Assembly (NCBI GenBank): GCA_000310025.1 | Contig: FN649727.1 | Coordinates: 1,429,884 to 1,486,340, forward strand | Direction: 5' to 3' | Length of the DNA: 56,457 bases | Origin: Ectocarpus siliculosus | Taxonomy: Eukaryota > Sar > Phaeophyceae > Ectocarpales > Ectocarpaceae | Shown here: piece by piece, positions 12,401 to 24,219 of the stretch | Layout: every line of letters starts with the position of its first letter | Position numbering within the stretch: the stretch's first letter is position 1 | Program-made: the position numbers and the translations under genes | The notes under the pieces: model-generated | Told to the model about the DNA's origin: nothing | The model's database searches: none | What the model saw: the letters and a program-made list of their open reading frames with translations, nothing else

Positions 12401-14006
12401 TTGGATTGACTCCACTCTTGGGAGGGCGTTAATAACGTCCAGAGCACTCCGGAGGACAACGGTAGAATGGCTAGCGTGAGGAATCGAAGCGCGTGTGCCA
12501 TGGCGGGACAACCGTGAGGCGATAGATATATGTACGACATTGAGAGAGAGCTGCTGTAAGGCCTTGGCACAAATCACTCAAAGGTCCGGCTCGGAGACCA
12601 CCGGTACCATCTGGAACGCAGCGAGTCTACCACAAAACCGAGAAATATCCCGTCGGCACCGCCGAACGATGGCATGTGCGCGGATCGTAGTTGTACGGTG
12701 GCATCCTCGTCGTCGCCGCCACCACCCCACTACACCATCATCGCTCTGCAAGACAGCGCCAAGCAACACACGACGACCATCGATCACCTGCCGCTGGCGC
12801 CGGGTGACCGGTGCCGCATGGAGCATGAAGTCCTGGAAGGCGTTCTGGTTGTGGGAGACGCAGTGCAGGGCCAGCAACCTGCGGCGTGGAAGGGAGTCAC
12901 GAGGAGACGCGCGCTTGTGAGGAGAGGCCTGGGCGAACACAACACAGCGATTGCAATACTCCCACGTGGCAACGGCACATCGCGTTTGTCAAAAACACAC
13001 ACACAAAAAAAACGCGAGAGTAACTGCTGAGAAGCCAGCCACGGAGCTGTGAGTACGTCAACCTGACTCCTCACACGCTTGCACCGCACCAATACCCTCG
13101 TAGCACCACAGCAACAAAGCAACCCACGGGCACTTTTATTGTACATTTGCCATGGTTTTCCGCACACCATGTTAACGTACGTGGTGCATCGAAACCCCTT
13201 TGGGAAATCAGACTACACTACTACGGAAGACACTACGAGAACAAGCCTGCCACACACAACAAGGCAACAAAAAAACACAAGCCAAAAAAGGACATCCCGG
13301 AAGAGTCATGGGTCTTGGACGTTGTGGAAAACTAGCAAGTGAGCGACCAACGGACCTGAGGTAGACGTCCGGCCTGAAGCTCTCCGTCACAGGGCGTGAT
13401 CGGAACAGCTGGTCGGCCACCGCGCTGAACTGGCAAGCACCGGACCTACCAGCAACAACAGCACATACGGATCGATGGAAAGAAGAGGTGAGGACAGCTG
13501 CGTTACCGTTCGGGGATTGTTCGTGGAGGCTGCGATCCCCGCAAAGCTCTTGGGGGACGCAAACACTGCTGCATGCAGCATTTCACACATTCTTCTGACT
13601 AAACAGGACGGGGACACACCTTGAGACACAACAAAGAGAGCTGTAATATCTAGCTAGCTCCACGGCGGCTGTCCAACAGAGGGTAAAGACCCGAACCACC
13701 AAAATGCTCCTCCTCTTGCCTGAGGCACTGCCTTGCGTCGTGGCACTGCAGAGTGGACCAGGAAACACAACAAGCAGTAACAAGCGAGAGTTGTGTCTAC
13801 AAAAGCAACAGCGCGACGACACCGTGATGCAGCGTGTGCCCAACATAGACAACCAAAACACCCCCACCTCCCCACCTCGCTACGTGGTTGAGCGTCTCCC
13901 GCTCTACCAGCCCGCTGCTGCGCAGAAAACTGCTCCAGCTCGCCGGGTCTCCATGGTTTAGGCAGGCGTCGATGCGGAGCCCTATCACTTGATCCTCGTC
14001 GGTGTG
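6474..14006 (-). CDS. OTU - RING-H2 - PHD - IWS1/TFIIS-N multidomain protein (5' end incomplete)
   Basis: Nine exons in transcript order: 14006-13876, 13445-13356, 12878-12788, 12120-12016, 11594-10263, 10067-9834, 9357-8335, 7744-7019, 6698-6474 (TGA 6474-6476). All have GT-AG borders and compatible phases, giving 1318 codons. Residues ~45-230 form an OTU fold: SGACQFSAVADQLF with Cys48, DGDHITLQAL, and EAHFRSL with His224. Residues 541-582 form a RING-H2, C-x2-C-x15-C-x-H-x2-H-x2-C-x10-C-x2-C. Residues 639-683 form a C4HC3 PHD finger split by an intron. Residues ~1210-1318 match the IWS1/TFIIS-N (LW) domain (LRLWLEVAPDGG, SGIGKLV). Linkers are Ser-, Gly-, Gln- and Glu-rich. OTU and RING share the 1332 bp exon, so that fusion is not a model artefact. 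A nuclear ubiquitin-linked role in transcription elongation is inferred. The start codon upstream of 14006 was not found. Confidence 0.88.
8315..8334. repeat. (CA)n microsatellite at a splice donor
   Basis: A (CA)n tract on the plus strand reads (GT)n on the coding strand. It directly abuts the end of exon 9357-8335, so the donor CAG|GTGTGTGTG lies inside the microsatellite. Confidence 0.85.
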
Positions 14007-14533
14007 CTGTACGTACATACACACGGCATATATACGCGCACGGGCGTGTAGCTGTCGTCAATACCGTCAACGCAACTCATAGGTCGTGATCCATGCATCT
14101 CTTTGTGTTGCTAGGCAAAGCCGGGAGGGGTCGGCCCATTCAGAATTTGGCTTTTGCGATCAAGGAATAACCATAATATGAAGATATCGTTTCCCCCCCG
14201 GCAGACGCATTGTTCTTACGTTCGCGATCATGCGACATCCCTTCCACACCCCCCGACACAACACCACACCACACTGCTGCACCCTGCGAGATTTTCGCTG
14301 GTGAAGATCGAGCGTTCTACGACCGCGGATTAGCGTGGTGAAATGAGCAACAACTCTTTCGCATGCCACACCGGTCGCAAGTCATCACGCACTAGAGTGT
14401 TCGCTACTGGGGAGTTTTGTATCCAACACATACAGGTTTTATTCAGTCAAGTAGACATGGAAACGGTCTTCAGGAAAACAAGGGGTTAACGCACGTAGCG
14501 GAATAATATGCTGTAAAAGAGAGAGAAAGAGAA

Positions 14534-14612
14534 GATGATGAAGAAGAAGAAGAAGAAGAAGAAGAAGAAGAAGAAGAAAAGAAGAAGAAAAGAAGAGGAA
14601 GAAGAAGAGAGA
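14534..14612. repeat. (GAA)n microsatellite
   Basis: An almost perfect AAG/GAA trinucleotide run degrades into GAAAA and GAGGAA units. It makes poly-Lys or poly-Ser ORFs that are not genes. Confidence 0.95.
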
Positions 14613-15020
14613 GAAGGAGAAATGCTGTGTTTGCATATGAACGTGTGCTTGCGGGCAACGCTACACACGCTACACACCGCTATGTATGCACACAGCTGTG
14701 TATGCATACAAGCTGCCGAAAAGAACAAAGTAATGTATGCAATATCGCAAGTGTGCGGGATGAACTAGATCCGAGATGTGTCGAAGAGAAATTCGTTACA
14801 TGGTGCGTCACGCCCAAAAGCTTCGCAAGGTCGTCGCGGATAGGATCGGATCCTCCCCCGGCACAAAATACTTCGTGACAGCTGCATCGTTCAACGTTAA
14901 CTAATTACATAGGTTACAGCAGCGTGGACAGCAAGCGCCGAGGATATTTTCTCGACCGCCGAGCTCGCTCCTCTGTGCTGAAAAAAACACATTGGCACGT
15001 ATGTACCTCTGCTGCCAATC

Positions 15021-15022
<2 letters not shown>

Positions 15023-15066
<44 letters not shown>
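15023..15066. repeat. (GA)n microsatellite
   Basis: About 22 uninterrupted GA units. Confidence 0.97.
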
Positions 15067-15069
<3 letters not shown>

Positions 15070-15476
15070 ATCGAGGGGCATCATGCATGCAACAGACAAC
15101 AGACCCCGGATAGAACCTGACGCGTCCCCTCGTCGTGAGATGAAGATTTTCCTGATGACTAAAATACGCATATCAAATTACACACAAAGGGCGGTCGGGA
15201 GCAGATGCTCCGGAAGCCACCGTCATGTGTGGGGGATTTGAGATGGTTGAACACACCATAAAAATCAACCTCACCATACGTGACAAAACCACAACTTCTT
15301 CTGCCTGCGAGCAATGGCGAGAGTTAAGCGCTGTTGCGTGAGGTGTGTATGTGCATCCACCCCATACACCCCATGGGCAGTGGCTTCTCGCAGCACGAGG
15401 ACAAGCTGCCACGCGGCGCGGCGGATCTCTGTGATTTGCGCTACTGTACTGCTGCAATAATAAACATTGCTGTGGG

Positions 15477-15812
15477 ATGCTGAACGCAAAGAGAACTACA
15501 AAGCACCTTGCCATTGCACTGCTGCCAAGTCTTGTCCAACGCGGGAGTGTTCGATCAGCCTCTCCTGTTGTTGCACCCAATACAAGGACGTGTACACACT
15601 CGAGGGCAATCATGCTTGCCAAAGCCAAATTCGTAGTCGGAGAGACGAGAGAGCGCGGCATGATTCCATTTCACATCAGGTCAGTCTCTGTAGAAGCTTT
15701 CCATTGGGTGATCCGCCGCGGCAACAGGTGCGTAGCTGAGTACGTGCTTGCCTTAAACTCGGGGCTGAGTAGCCAAGGACCCCCATACCGATGCGGCATA
15801 CGGGAGCACTAG
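15477..15812 (+). CDS. Weak ORF, possible first exon of an unknown gene
   Basis: An ATG-started frame of 111 codons with a basic N-terminus that could be an organelle-targeting sequence. A possible donor (ATCAG|GTCAGT near 15680) lies inside it. A second open stretch at 15820-16020 reads IDLFVVLSYNN and could be a following exon, but the reading phase did not match at the splice sites I tried. No family recognised. Confidence 0.15.
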   Translation: MLNAKRTTKHLAIALLPSLVQRGSVRSASPVVAPNTRTCTHSRAIMLAKAKFVVGETRERGMIPFHIRSVSVEAFHWVIRRGNRCVAEYVLALNSGLSSQGPPYRCGIREH

Positions 15813-16844
15813 CGCTAGACACACCGATCGATCTTTTTGTGGTCCTGTCCTACAACAACCGCGAGGAAGGAAACCTCTCGCCAACAACTCCAGCTCCAGC
15901 AACCCCAACTCGCACTATTTCTGAGGCGTTCGTCGCGGTCGCAACTCACCTGGACAAGAGCTCCCACGAGATCGGGGCTGGAGAGCTCCGGTGGATAGTC
16001 CATCACCCCCGAGACGAGTAAGACTGCTAGATGTGCTGCTGTGATCTTTCCGCTGCTCTCTGCTGTGGGAGAGGGCCGTGCTTGCGCAGGGGGTACGCAG
16101 ATGCACCCACAACCAGAAGGGAGGGGGTGCAGGGGGCACAGCCCCGCTCATCAGGTGTCATTCTTGATCCACCACCACACACACACGACGTATGGTGGGG
16201 TTGGTTGCAATTCTTTGGGACAGCCGATCAGATTCTCATGAGACTCCCGTCAGACTCTCCCTGATATACATACACATTGTATTCCGCTGGGTTTTTCATG
16301 GTCGCGAAAAAGTATGGACAAACGTGTGCATGTACAGCTTTCTCTCACAAAAAAAGTGAAAGGGTCTCTCTTGTGACACTCAGGACGGTGGCGGACGGTG
16401 GAAACAATCGTATGTAGCACATTATCGTTTGTGTTTTCGAATATGCGCAGCAGCTGTCGTTCCTGTCTTGGTCGTCCTATCAGATGAGTGTCATGATGCA
16501 GTATGCCGTTCCGTAGATACTGTATTGTAGTTTCATTAGGTTCATGCGAGGTCCTCATGAACTCTGCCACGAACCACCTTGCTTGCCCTCCAAATTATTG
16601 TCCGTCTATCTGTCTGTGTGTCCGCAATTGCCAGTGTGTGTGTCTACGAACCCAGCTGGGTGTGGGAATGGAGTTTTGACAAAGATCGTCATCTCAACGG
16701 CGTCATGCGAGTCTCGCGCGAGTCCCTAGACAACCGTTTTCGTGTCGTGCCATTCGCATGATGATGATCCTCCTCGTAAACCTTGCCATAGGGTCCTGCC
16801 ATAAGCTTCCCCGCAGACTATCGTGGCGTATGTCTTTCTCTGTC

Positions 16845-16945
16845 TGTGTCTTTCTCTTCCCCTTTGTTTTCTCTCCATCTGCTCTCTTCCTTTCTTTTTC
16901 TCTTTCTTTTTCCTTTTCTTTTTCCTTTTTCTATCTTTTTCCAAT
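16845..16945. repeat. Pyrimidine-rich (TTTC/TTTTTCC)n tract
   Basis: About 100 bp of almost pure C/T on the plus strand with a T5CC-like sub-repeat. Confidence 0.85.
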
Positions 16946-17794
16946 CTAGGGTTACCTCGCATAGAGTGCAGAGAGGCGAGCGGAGTGGCCTAGGCTATCT
17001 GTCGTTGACTTTTATTGGCTTGCGGACCCTTCGGGTCCATTTTATTTTCGTTTACCTTTTTTTGGGCAAGTTAGCCTGTGACCACGGGAATCGACCGCGT
17101 CAAGTGTTAGACTAGGACGGACAGAAGAAGGCACTAGGCAGAGAGAACGGAACGGTTATTATTGTGAAGACAACAACAACATAGATAGCCTAATAATATT
17201 CTTAAGAGAGTTCATTCCTTGGTCCTCACATTGACGAAGCGCATGCCTCTATATATCTCTTCATGAAGTCGCAACCCATTTCCACGGCATCACTCTGGTC
17301 TGTAGGATCCATGCATGCATCCGGCAGTTTCACATCGCGCCTGGTCGTCAACAAGAATGGCAGCCCACTTTTCTCCCTCAAGCTTCCCCTTTTTACATAA
17401 TCGGGCAATCGTCTAGCTCTCGCCGCCGCAATAGACTACTGCTGCACCACATATAACGCATCCTACATACTTTTGGGACACCACTTCACCAATCTTACTT
17501 GTCTATCCGCAATTCGTTTACCTAGGGCTGCCCTTCACATCGGCTCGCCCCCCCTCCTGCACAAAACTGTCTATTCTCGTACCCCCATGGTACGAAATGT
17601 TCATCGGGTAACGGTCGTTACTTTCCCCGATCCATGGCCACCTTGTGTGCACCACACACATTTTTTGTTGGAAAACAACGTGATGCCCTTGGGATGCCCC
17701 CGCTCAGTTCGTTCTTACGCTCATAGACCGGACCAGATGGTTCAGAGTGCACCGAGCATGGGAGCAGCATGCACGACAGTTCCCTCCCCCAAGA

Positions 17795-20700
17795 TCAGAA
17801 AGCTTGCTGCGCTAGTCTCATCCCTCGCTGGCGCTCATCGGCGTCATCTCCCCTTGCACTAAAACCGCCGCTATTGGAACCAGCCGACACTGCGAACTTG
17901 TAGCTCGGAGCCTTACTTGTCCCTGTCCACCCACTGCTACCGCTACCGCTACCACCGCTACTACTGCTGTGGCCGCTATGCCGTCTGACCAGAACATTTT
18001 TCCCACTGCCACCACCACTGACATTGTAGTTTCCATTGGTAAACTTGCTATTGATCGTGTTGGTTGTGGTTGGATGGCCTCGCGCCACGCTGATGGAATG
18101 CCGGAGCCTCTCTACGCTGACATGTTTGTTCATGTCTCCGCCGAGGATCGAAGAGCCGCTGCCGCTCCCGAGGCTGTGGTTTCGGTGTGGAGGGCGTGGA
18201 ACGGCAACGACCATCTCTCGCAGCCCGTCGAGCTTGATCGAACCAAGAGCACGAGCAAGAAGAATTCAAACGGCGGGGACGAGAGGGCGGCGCGAGGAAG
18301 CATGCTAAATCGTAGTGTTTACCCGAGACTACCATGCGGGGATATGACATGATGAGCAGCAGTCTCGCTTTCGAGCGAACGAGCCCTTGGTGGGCCACTC
18401 ATTGGGAATGCTTTGTCAGTGGTGCCAATGCGAACCTCGGGTACCAATGTCCAGGGCTGCTAAACCAAGGGGGAATGAAATCGGTGACGACTCACCTCTT
18501 CTTTGAGCTGTGTGTTTTCGGTCTTGGCTTCAACGTACTTGCTGAACTGAGACCGGTTGTTGTTCTGCCGTCGGCGCAGTCGGGCAAGGAGAAAAAAGTC
18601 TCAGAAGTAACTCACTTGCATCTGTATCTACTCTTCGTATCCAATGCTTCTCAAAGAAGATGTTGTACATGTAGTCCTGTTCTCGATGCCGGGGCATTCG
18701 GTGCGCGAGAACCAGCACTGGCTGCCGCGCGTGTGCCAACGGGGACACAACGCTGTGTTCTGCGGCAGCGTGGGAAGCGAGTGATCAGCTTCACAACATC
18801 CTTGTCAACCTAGTGTGGAGGGTGACGAGCGAACGACGTTTTTTCTACCTGTGGTCCATTGAAACATCGAATGAAAGCAAAAACATGAGGCGGCGGACAG
18901 CCTCTTGTGTTCATTCCTTCATGGTAGTATTGGTGAACATTTTTCGGCCCTGGGGTCCTTTCAATACCAGGACGGAGGGACGCCGAAATGTTTCAGCCAC
19001 CAGGAAAAATACGCATGTTGGTAGTGTGGGGTCAGGGGAGCACGAAAAGGGGTCAGGCAATTTACCCACGGCTTCGGCGGACAGTCTCCCTTTTCCTCAC
19101 CATGTGAGCTCGCATCGACTCGGCCTCACGCAAGAGCGCGTCGATCCTCACGAGGAGCCGCTCTCGCTCGTAGGCGTGCTCCATGAGCGCCGCTTTGTAC
19201 CGCCGCTGAAAACAATTCAAGGAAACGGCCACGAGCGCCGACACACAGTATTGGTATATCGCACCATTCATGGACCCGTCGGCGTCTGCAGGTCTTTCTT
19301 TGTCGATTCGATCACGCAGAAATAGTGACCGCTCTCGACGGTTCTAATCGTATACGCAAGCGAGGTTGACGAGGCTTAGCAGAAACGGTAAGGATGGCGT
19401 TGTACAGGTGGCCGTCACGGCCTCTCTCCGTGTAAAGCTGTGTCCCACGCCAGACCATACTACCAAGAGCATGCAGTTTGTGGACCCACCGCTTCCTCTT
19501 CAAGCTTTCGCTTGGCATCCTCTCGGAATCTCTGGAAGCGCTTCCTTTCTTCCGATAACTTCGCCTCCGCAGCGTTGACCCGCGACTTCTGCTCGGCTGC
19601 CCCCGCAAGCGATTCCTGTTAGTGAAGTGAAATCAGGTTTTCGATGGCTGTCAAATGGGAATACATTGTCCCGTGCGCATCAGTGTCATCGCCTTTTTGA
19701 AGACCGGCACCAGATACGCCCACCTCGACTTTCAACCTCGATAGATGGTGTCTTCACGGAATTCCACGAGACGAGCTCTGACGACCTTGGAGAACACCGA
19801 CGTTCAGGAAATTCGACAGCAATCACATGTCAGCCAGGCAACAACAAAAGTCACCCACGGGACAAAAACGGGAAGAGAACAGTAGAAAATGACATATGTC
19901 GTTGTCATTGAACGATTGGCTGTTTGCGTCTGACCTGCTCCTTCTCCACCATTTCCTTGTTTTCCTCCCTCGAAGTTGCTAGGTCCCGTAAAGCCTGTTC
20001 GAGCCGTACTCCGAGCTGCCCGTGCTCAGCTTCGGCCACCCTGAGCTTCTCCTGCAAGTCGCGCGCCTGTCCGTCCAGACGCGCAAGCTGTGTCTTGCTC
20101 TCGTCCACCTCAGCCGTGAGGATTGTCTCTGCCTCCTTCATGGCGAAAATTTTGTCATCGTTCTCCTTGTCATGTTGGCGGAGGCAGTAAAAGGGAACGG
20201 GGGGGAACCGGAGGTATCACTGTTTGTCAGAAAATCGGGGTTAATGCGGGGCGTCGCATGTCCCAGAACGAAAGGCTGTTTCACGTGATTCGTTCATAGA
20301 AAACATTGGTACCGAGCGTCTCTAATCTCGGGGTGGTGCAGGTTTGGAATCATGACTTACAGTGGCGGCACCACCCAAAAGAAACATCAGTAACAAGAAA
20401 TCGTAGCTCACGTCTTGTTCTCAAGTACGAAGAAAGGAGAAGGAAATTTGGCCCAGCCGCCGGCACTGCACTGCTATGTACATCATATGTGGTAGCATGC
20501 ATAGGAATAGCCTGTGCTTTGTCGGTGAGGCACACTCGTGCCTAGCTCAAAACAGTGTTTCTCGCCAACACGCGGACACTGTACGAAAATGATAATCTGC
20601 CTCGAAAGACAATGTATTCACGGTTAGGTTGAAGCGAACGGTCTCAACAAAATGCAGAACATGAGGCATGTATGACCGCAATCCAAGTACAGAAATCAGG

Positions 20701-22427
20701 GAGAGCAACCATCGTGTCTTGGGCTAACATCTCGCTGCACCTTCAGACGAAGCTGTAGCGTACTTGAAGTCGACTCCTGATCCGCAAGTCTCCTGGCGAG
20801 GTCGCTCGCCCTTCCTTCTGCCAGCGACAGCGCCACAGATGTCTCCCGCAGGTGTGACTCCACCTCGCCTTGTTGAGATATTTGCCGCTCGTGAGAGGCT
20901 GCCTCGAATTCGAGATCTTCGCACTTTTTCTGGAGCTGCATAGCATCAACAGTATGGCGTGTGGATGGATACTGATCAGCCATTTTTTTTTTGTACCCAG
21001 TATGCATTGTTTCGCCGACCTATGGTTTATGGTTGAGGTGTAGTGATGGCACGGCATAGGCATCCTCAAGTTGGGAGAGCGGCGCGTAACATGGCATCCG
21101 CGACTGATCTCACCGTTACATTCATCTTACGCAAGCTCTCCATTTGGCTGTTGGCGTTATCCAGACTTTTTTCGGCAGTCTGTTTCGCAGAGATCAACTC
21201 CTGCTCCAGCCCGGCGACTCGTTCGCGTAGTTTCTCTCCTTGTGCCTGCAGCTGTTAACCGTTCAACGATACGGAGCAGCAGCGTACGTATACGAAATAG
21301 GGCTTCATTATTACATGATGATCCACCTATTCTGGACCAGGCATGAATACAATCGCCGTGTTCGGAAATGCTTAACCATTAAGACTACACGCAGCGCTGA
21401 TGAGTAGTCTAATCGGTAACCCCTTCCGAACACGCCGGACAGCTCAAGTCGCAATGCCCGTATTTGTGGTCCTCATCGGTCGGTCTCCTCCATCAAGGTC
21501 GCTCAGAGAGTCTTGCTGTGGGCGTCGAGCCACATGAGGACCAGTGTAACGCTGATGGAATGCAGTGTTGCTGAGTCGTCCTCGTGTATCCGCGTTTTCC
21601 GGATGTGGGCGGCGTTGTAGCCTAACGAAGTAATTGCTTATCAATGAGTTGGCAGTCAGACGTGAGCTTTCCAGACTCTGCGCTGCTCTCGACTGTCTAG
21701 TCTCGACGGGGGGCCTCGAATCAATGGTTGTTGAAAGCACATTGTTTCAATAATCGACGCGATTTATTGAGTCAACAGGTGGTTCGAGCCACTGTAGACG
21801 TATTTAAATAATTCCCACGCCGTAGTCGAAGGGCATGCAGTACCGCGCCACCTACTGACTGCAAGTGATGTGTATATTTTGGGCGGCACTACTATCTCAA
21901 ATTCACCCACCTCTTCACTGAGGTCATTCGGCGCGGCAACGGCTGCGGCAATGGCCTCGGCAATTCTCCGTTGTACCTCTTCCTCTCCCGACTTATCCTG
22001 TTTTTTCGTTGCGCCACAGTATTCAGCATCGTATTACTGGGGGGTTCCATGCGCAGCTTGTTGAAACAAGGTGATTCTCCAGAGCCTGCATTGTGAACCT
22101 GAAGATATGTCAAAGTCTCTTGGATTGTTGCTTGCTCTGAACCAAACGTGTACTGGTACAACAGTGACGAGGAGGCCTGATCTAGTATTTAATCTACTGT
22201 CGACCACTTATACATCATAAGATGTGTAGCTTCAGATGTGTTTGACCTCATACCTGGATGTCTTGCCTAAGCTGAGCGTTGCTCTTTTGAAGCGAGTGAA
22301 GGACCTCCAGCGTGCGCACATGTTTGGCAAGGAGAGCAGACGCGACCTTGCCGACGTTTGTGGCTGTCCCGCCATAACTGAGCCCAGCAACCCCCTTGAC
22401 ACTAGTGTCACCGACAGATGGTGGCAT
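17795..22427 (-). CDS. Coiled-coil protein, unidentified, ten exons
   Basis: Exons in transcript order: 22427-22254 (ATG 22427-22425), 21997-21911, 21251-21114, 20935-20741, 20165-19935, 19615-19490, 19205-19101, 18676-18632, 18564-18496, 18232-17795 (TGA 17795-17797). Every exon is a multiple of three and every intron is phase 0, giving 535 residues. From about residue 28 the chain is heptad-rich and charged (for example EKLRERVAGLEQELISAK, then TQLARLDGQARDLQEKL), typical of a long parallel coiled coil. The last exon is a Ser/Gly-rich, basic, probably disordered tail. The 15-codon exon 18676-18632 and the acceptor at 18232 are the least certain, and a further small exon near 21580-21645 is possible. 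I recognise no family. Its head-to-head position with a ciliary gene makes a ciliary or centrosomal role a reasonable guess only. Confidence 0.72.
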
Positions 22428-23042
22428 CGTTCTTATGCTGGACTGCTGTCAAGAGCACACCAGCCGATGATTACGACTGCCTCATGTCCTGGTGGTCATT
22501 CGCCGGTGGTTGACTCAGAACCGGCATGAGTTGCGCCGCAAAATCGGCAGAAACAGTTATTTTGGTCGAAACGGAACTTGAGATGTTCTGTCCTTCTCTC
22601 GCTTTCTTATGGGCGCGACCAACACGCCGCTCCGTAGAAAATGCATTAGGGCTGACACATTACGGCAATCATAGAAGTTCCTCGTCTTGCCGAGGTTGTG
22701 TGACAACGGCAGCAAAGGTTACGACTGTGCCGTCCCAAAGCTGCTTTCAAGGAGGGTCTGTACCTGCTTGTCCTCCATCGCAAAGATATCTCTCCGCCGA
22801 GAGTAATGGCAAATTCTCCAGCCAATGGCATTGTTTCACCCGGCCGTGTGCAGCTCTTTCTAGCTTCCCCTCAAGGGCAGGTGAGTTGTCCACTCCACTG
22901 CTGTGTAGAGAATATTCACGTCCCATGACTTCGTAATGCCCTAAGTAACCCATGCTCTTCGCCTGCCCGAGCAGCTACGGTTGGCACAATGCGTGAGAGA
23001 GTCGCTGGATCATCGCTAAGTTGAGCACCCTCCTTGTGCTGG
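22428..23042. promoter_or_regulatory. Probable divergent promoter region between two genes
   Basis: About 615 bp separates the ATG of the minus-strand coiled-coil gene from the ATG of the plus-strand ubiquitin-like exon. It holds a perfect interrupted palindrome GTTGT-GTG-ACAAC (22695-22707), similar in layout to an RFX X-box. The regulatory role is inferred from position only. Confidence 0.4.
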
Positions 23043-23492
23043 ATGCGGTGCATCGTCCACCACAATCCTTCGAATGAACAGTGCATCACCGTCCGGGATG
23101 TGGACCTCTGCACCGATGATGTTTCACGACTCCGACAAGCCTGGGGGGCCAACATCTACCCAGGAGCGGACGGCGGTTGCGTCTCCTCCGACCCACCATG
23201 GCTTTCATCGCAAAGGACCATCGCGAATAAGAGACGCTCATCTACAGATTTTGACAAGCATGTAGGGGAGGACGGTGGAGGTGATACTATTATCGACGCC
23301 GATATTCGCCTGGTCTTTGCGGGCAAGGATCTACAGAGGGGACGGCCTCTACTGGGATACGGTCTCCAGGCTGACAGCACCGTACACGTTCTCGGTAGAC
23401 TCAGGGGAGGGGCTCAACTCGGAAAGGTGGTCAAGGGCCGAAGCCAGGTGGGAATGTTATTGTCTCCGAGTACCCATTGCAACATACCTTAG
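23043..23492 (+). CDS. Diverged ubiquitin-like domain with ~46-residue insertion; possible first exon of the DRC2 gene
   Basis: The frame starts with ATG at 23043 and runs 149 codons to TAG 23490-23492. Residues 1-32 align with the first half of ubiquitin (M-x-x-I-V at the start, CTDDVSRLRQ where ubiquitin has its first helix). Residues 89-123 align with the second half: RLVFAGKDLQ (Lys95 at the Lys48 position) and end RLRGG. Between them ubiquitin has ~10 residues and this ORF has ~56. After the di-Gly the frame continues 26 residues, or is spliced: CAG|GTGGGA at 23445-23450 and AAG|GTGGTC at 23424-23429 are both phase-0 donors. Either would join in frame to the DRC2 exon at 24220, for which no other start exon was found. 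It may instead be a separate small gene. The domain match is good; the gene model is not settled. Confidence 0.6.
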   Translation: MRCIVHHNPSNEQCITVRDVDLCTDDVSRLRQAWGANIYPGADGGCVSSDPPWLSSQRTIANKRRSSTDFDKHVGEDGGGDTIIDADIRLVFAGKDLQRGRPLLGYGLQADSTVHVLGRLRGGAQLGKVVKGRSQVGMLLSPSTHCNIP

Positions 23493-24219
23493 ATTGCAAC
23501 AACATACCATCCGCTGGACCGATTTCCAAAGCTCACAATTGCTCCTGGGAAAAACAACAGCGACGTAAATGGTGGCGTTGGAATCGTCTTTTCGAGTGCG
23601 TTCTACTGTAGCACATATCATATGGTTTTGGAATCCTCTTCGTCGTGGAGAAATACAGCCTCGAAATCAGGGTGTGTGATAACTTATGAAACCTACGGTA
23701 ATCCTTGTATTCAATGCATATTCGGATCAATTTTTGTGCCAATACTGTTCGGCTGTTCTCTCCATATCCCGTCAACGAGTATGCTGTGGTTCTGTACGTT
23801 ACCTGCTGCTATGTACTTCGAAGTCGTTCGTACATTGACACCACCGTAAAAGTTATTTCTACGAGACGATTGCAGTTTTAATCGGCAAGCCTGACTTTCG
23901 GGGATAAGCACATGCAAATTGATCGGCATTTATCGAGGAAGGCAGGTGTTTATCGGGACACACAACTATCCTCTCTTGGTTCACTGTTCAGCCACCTTGT
24001 CTAAGAAAGCCTCAAGCTGTTCTCTCCGATGCAAATTCTGAACTTTCTTCGCAACCCACCCAAACGAGTTTCCTTCACCAAACTAGACGTGAATCCCTAG
24101 AAGTGTTGGAAAGCAACGTAGTTGAGCATCTTGTCAGGGGTTTATTACCTCGAGTGTTTAGGCTCAGCGCACGCCACTTAGATACTCACGATCGTTTGTC
24201 CAACTACTTTCCGGTACAG

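Larger units (their letters stand above)
14007..17794. other. Stretch without a firm gene
   Basis: It should contain the unresolved 5' exons and promoter of the OTU/RING/PHD gene (14.0-15 kb) and intergenic DNA. Contents recognised: a (GAA)n tract, a (GA)n tract, a weak ORF at 15477-15812 and a pyrimidine-rich tract at 16845-16945. Nothing else is supported. Confidence 0.5.

Noticed and set aside
13876-14006. Taking this exon as the true N-terminus of the OTU protein
   Set aside because: It begins at an acceptor (GTACAG) in phase 0 with no ATG, so at least one exon lies further upstream.
21580-21745. Extra exon of the coiled-coil gene (SRAAQSLESSRLTANSL)
   Set aside because: The heptad-like peptide is attractive but the donor (GTTAGG) is weak and the flanking exons already join in phase.
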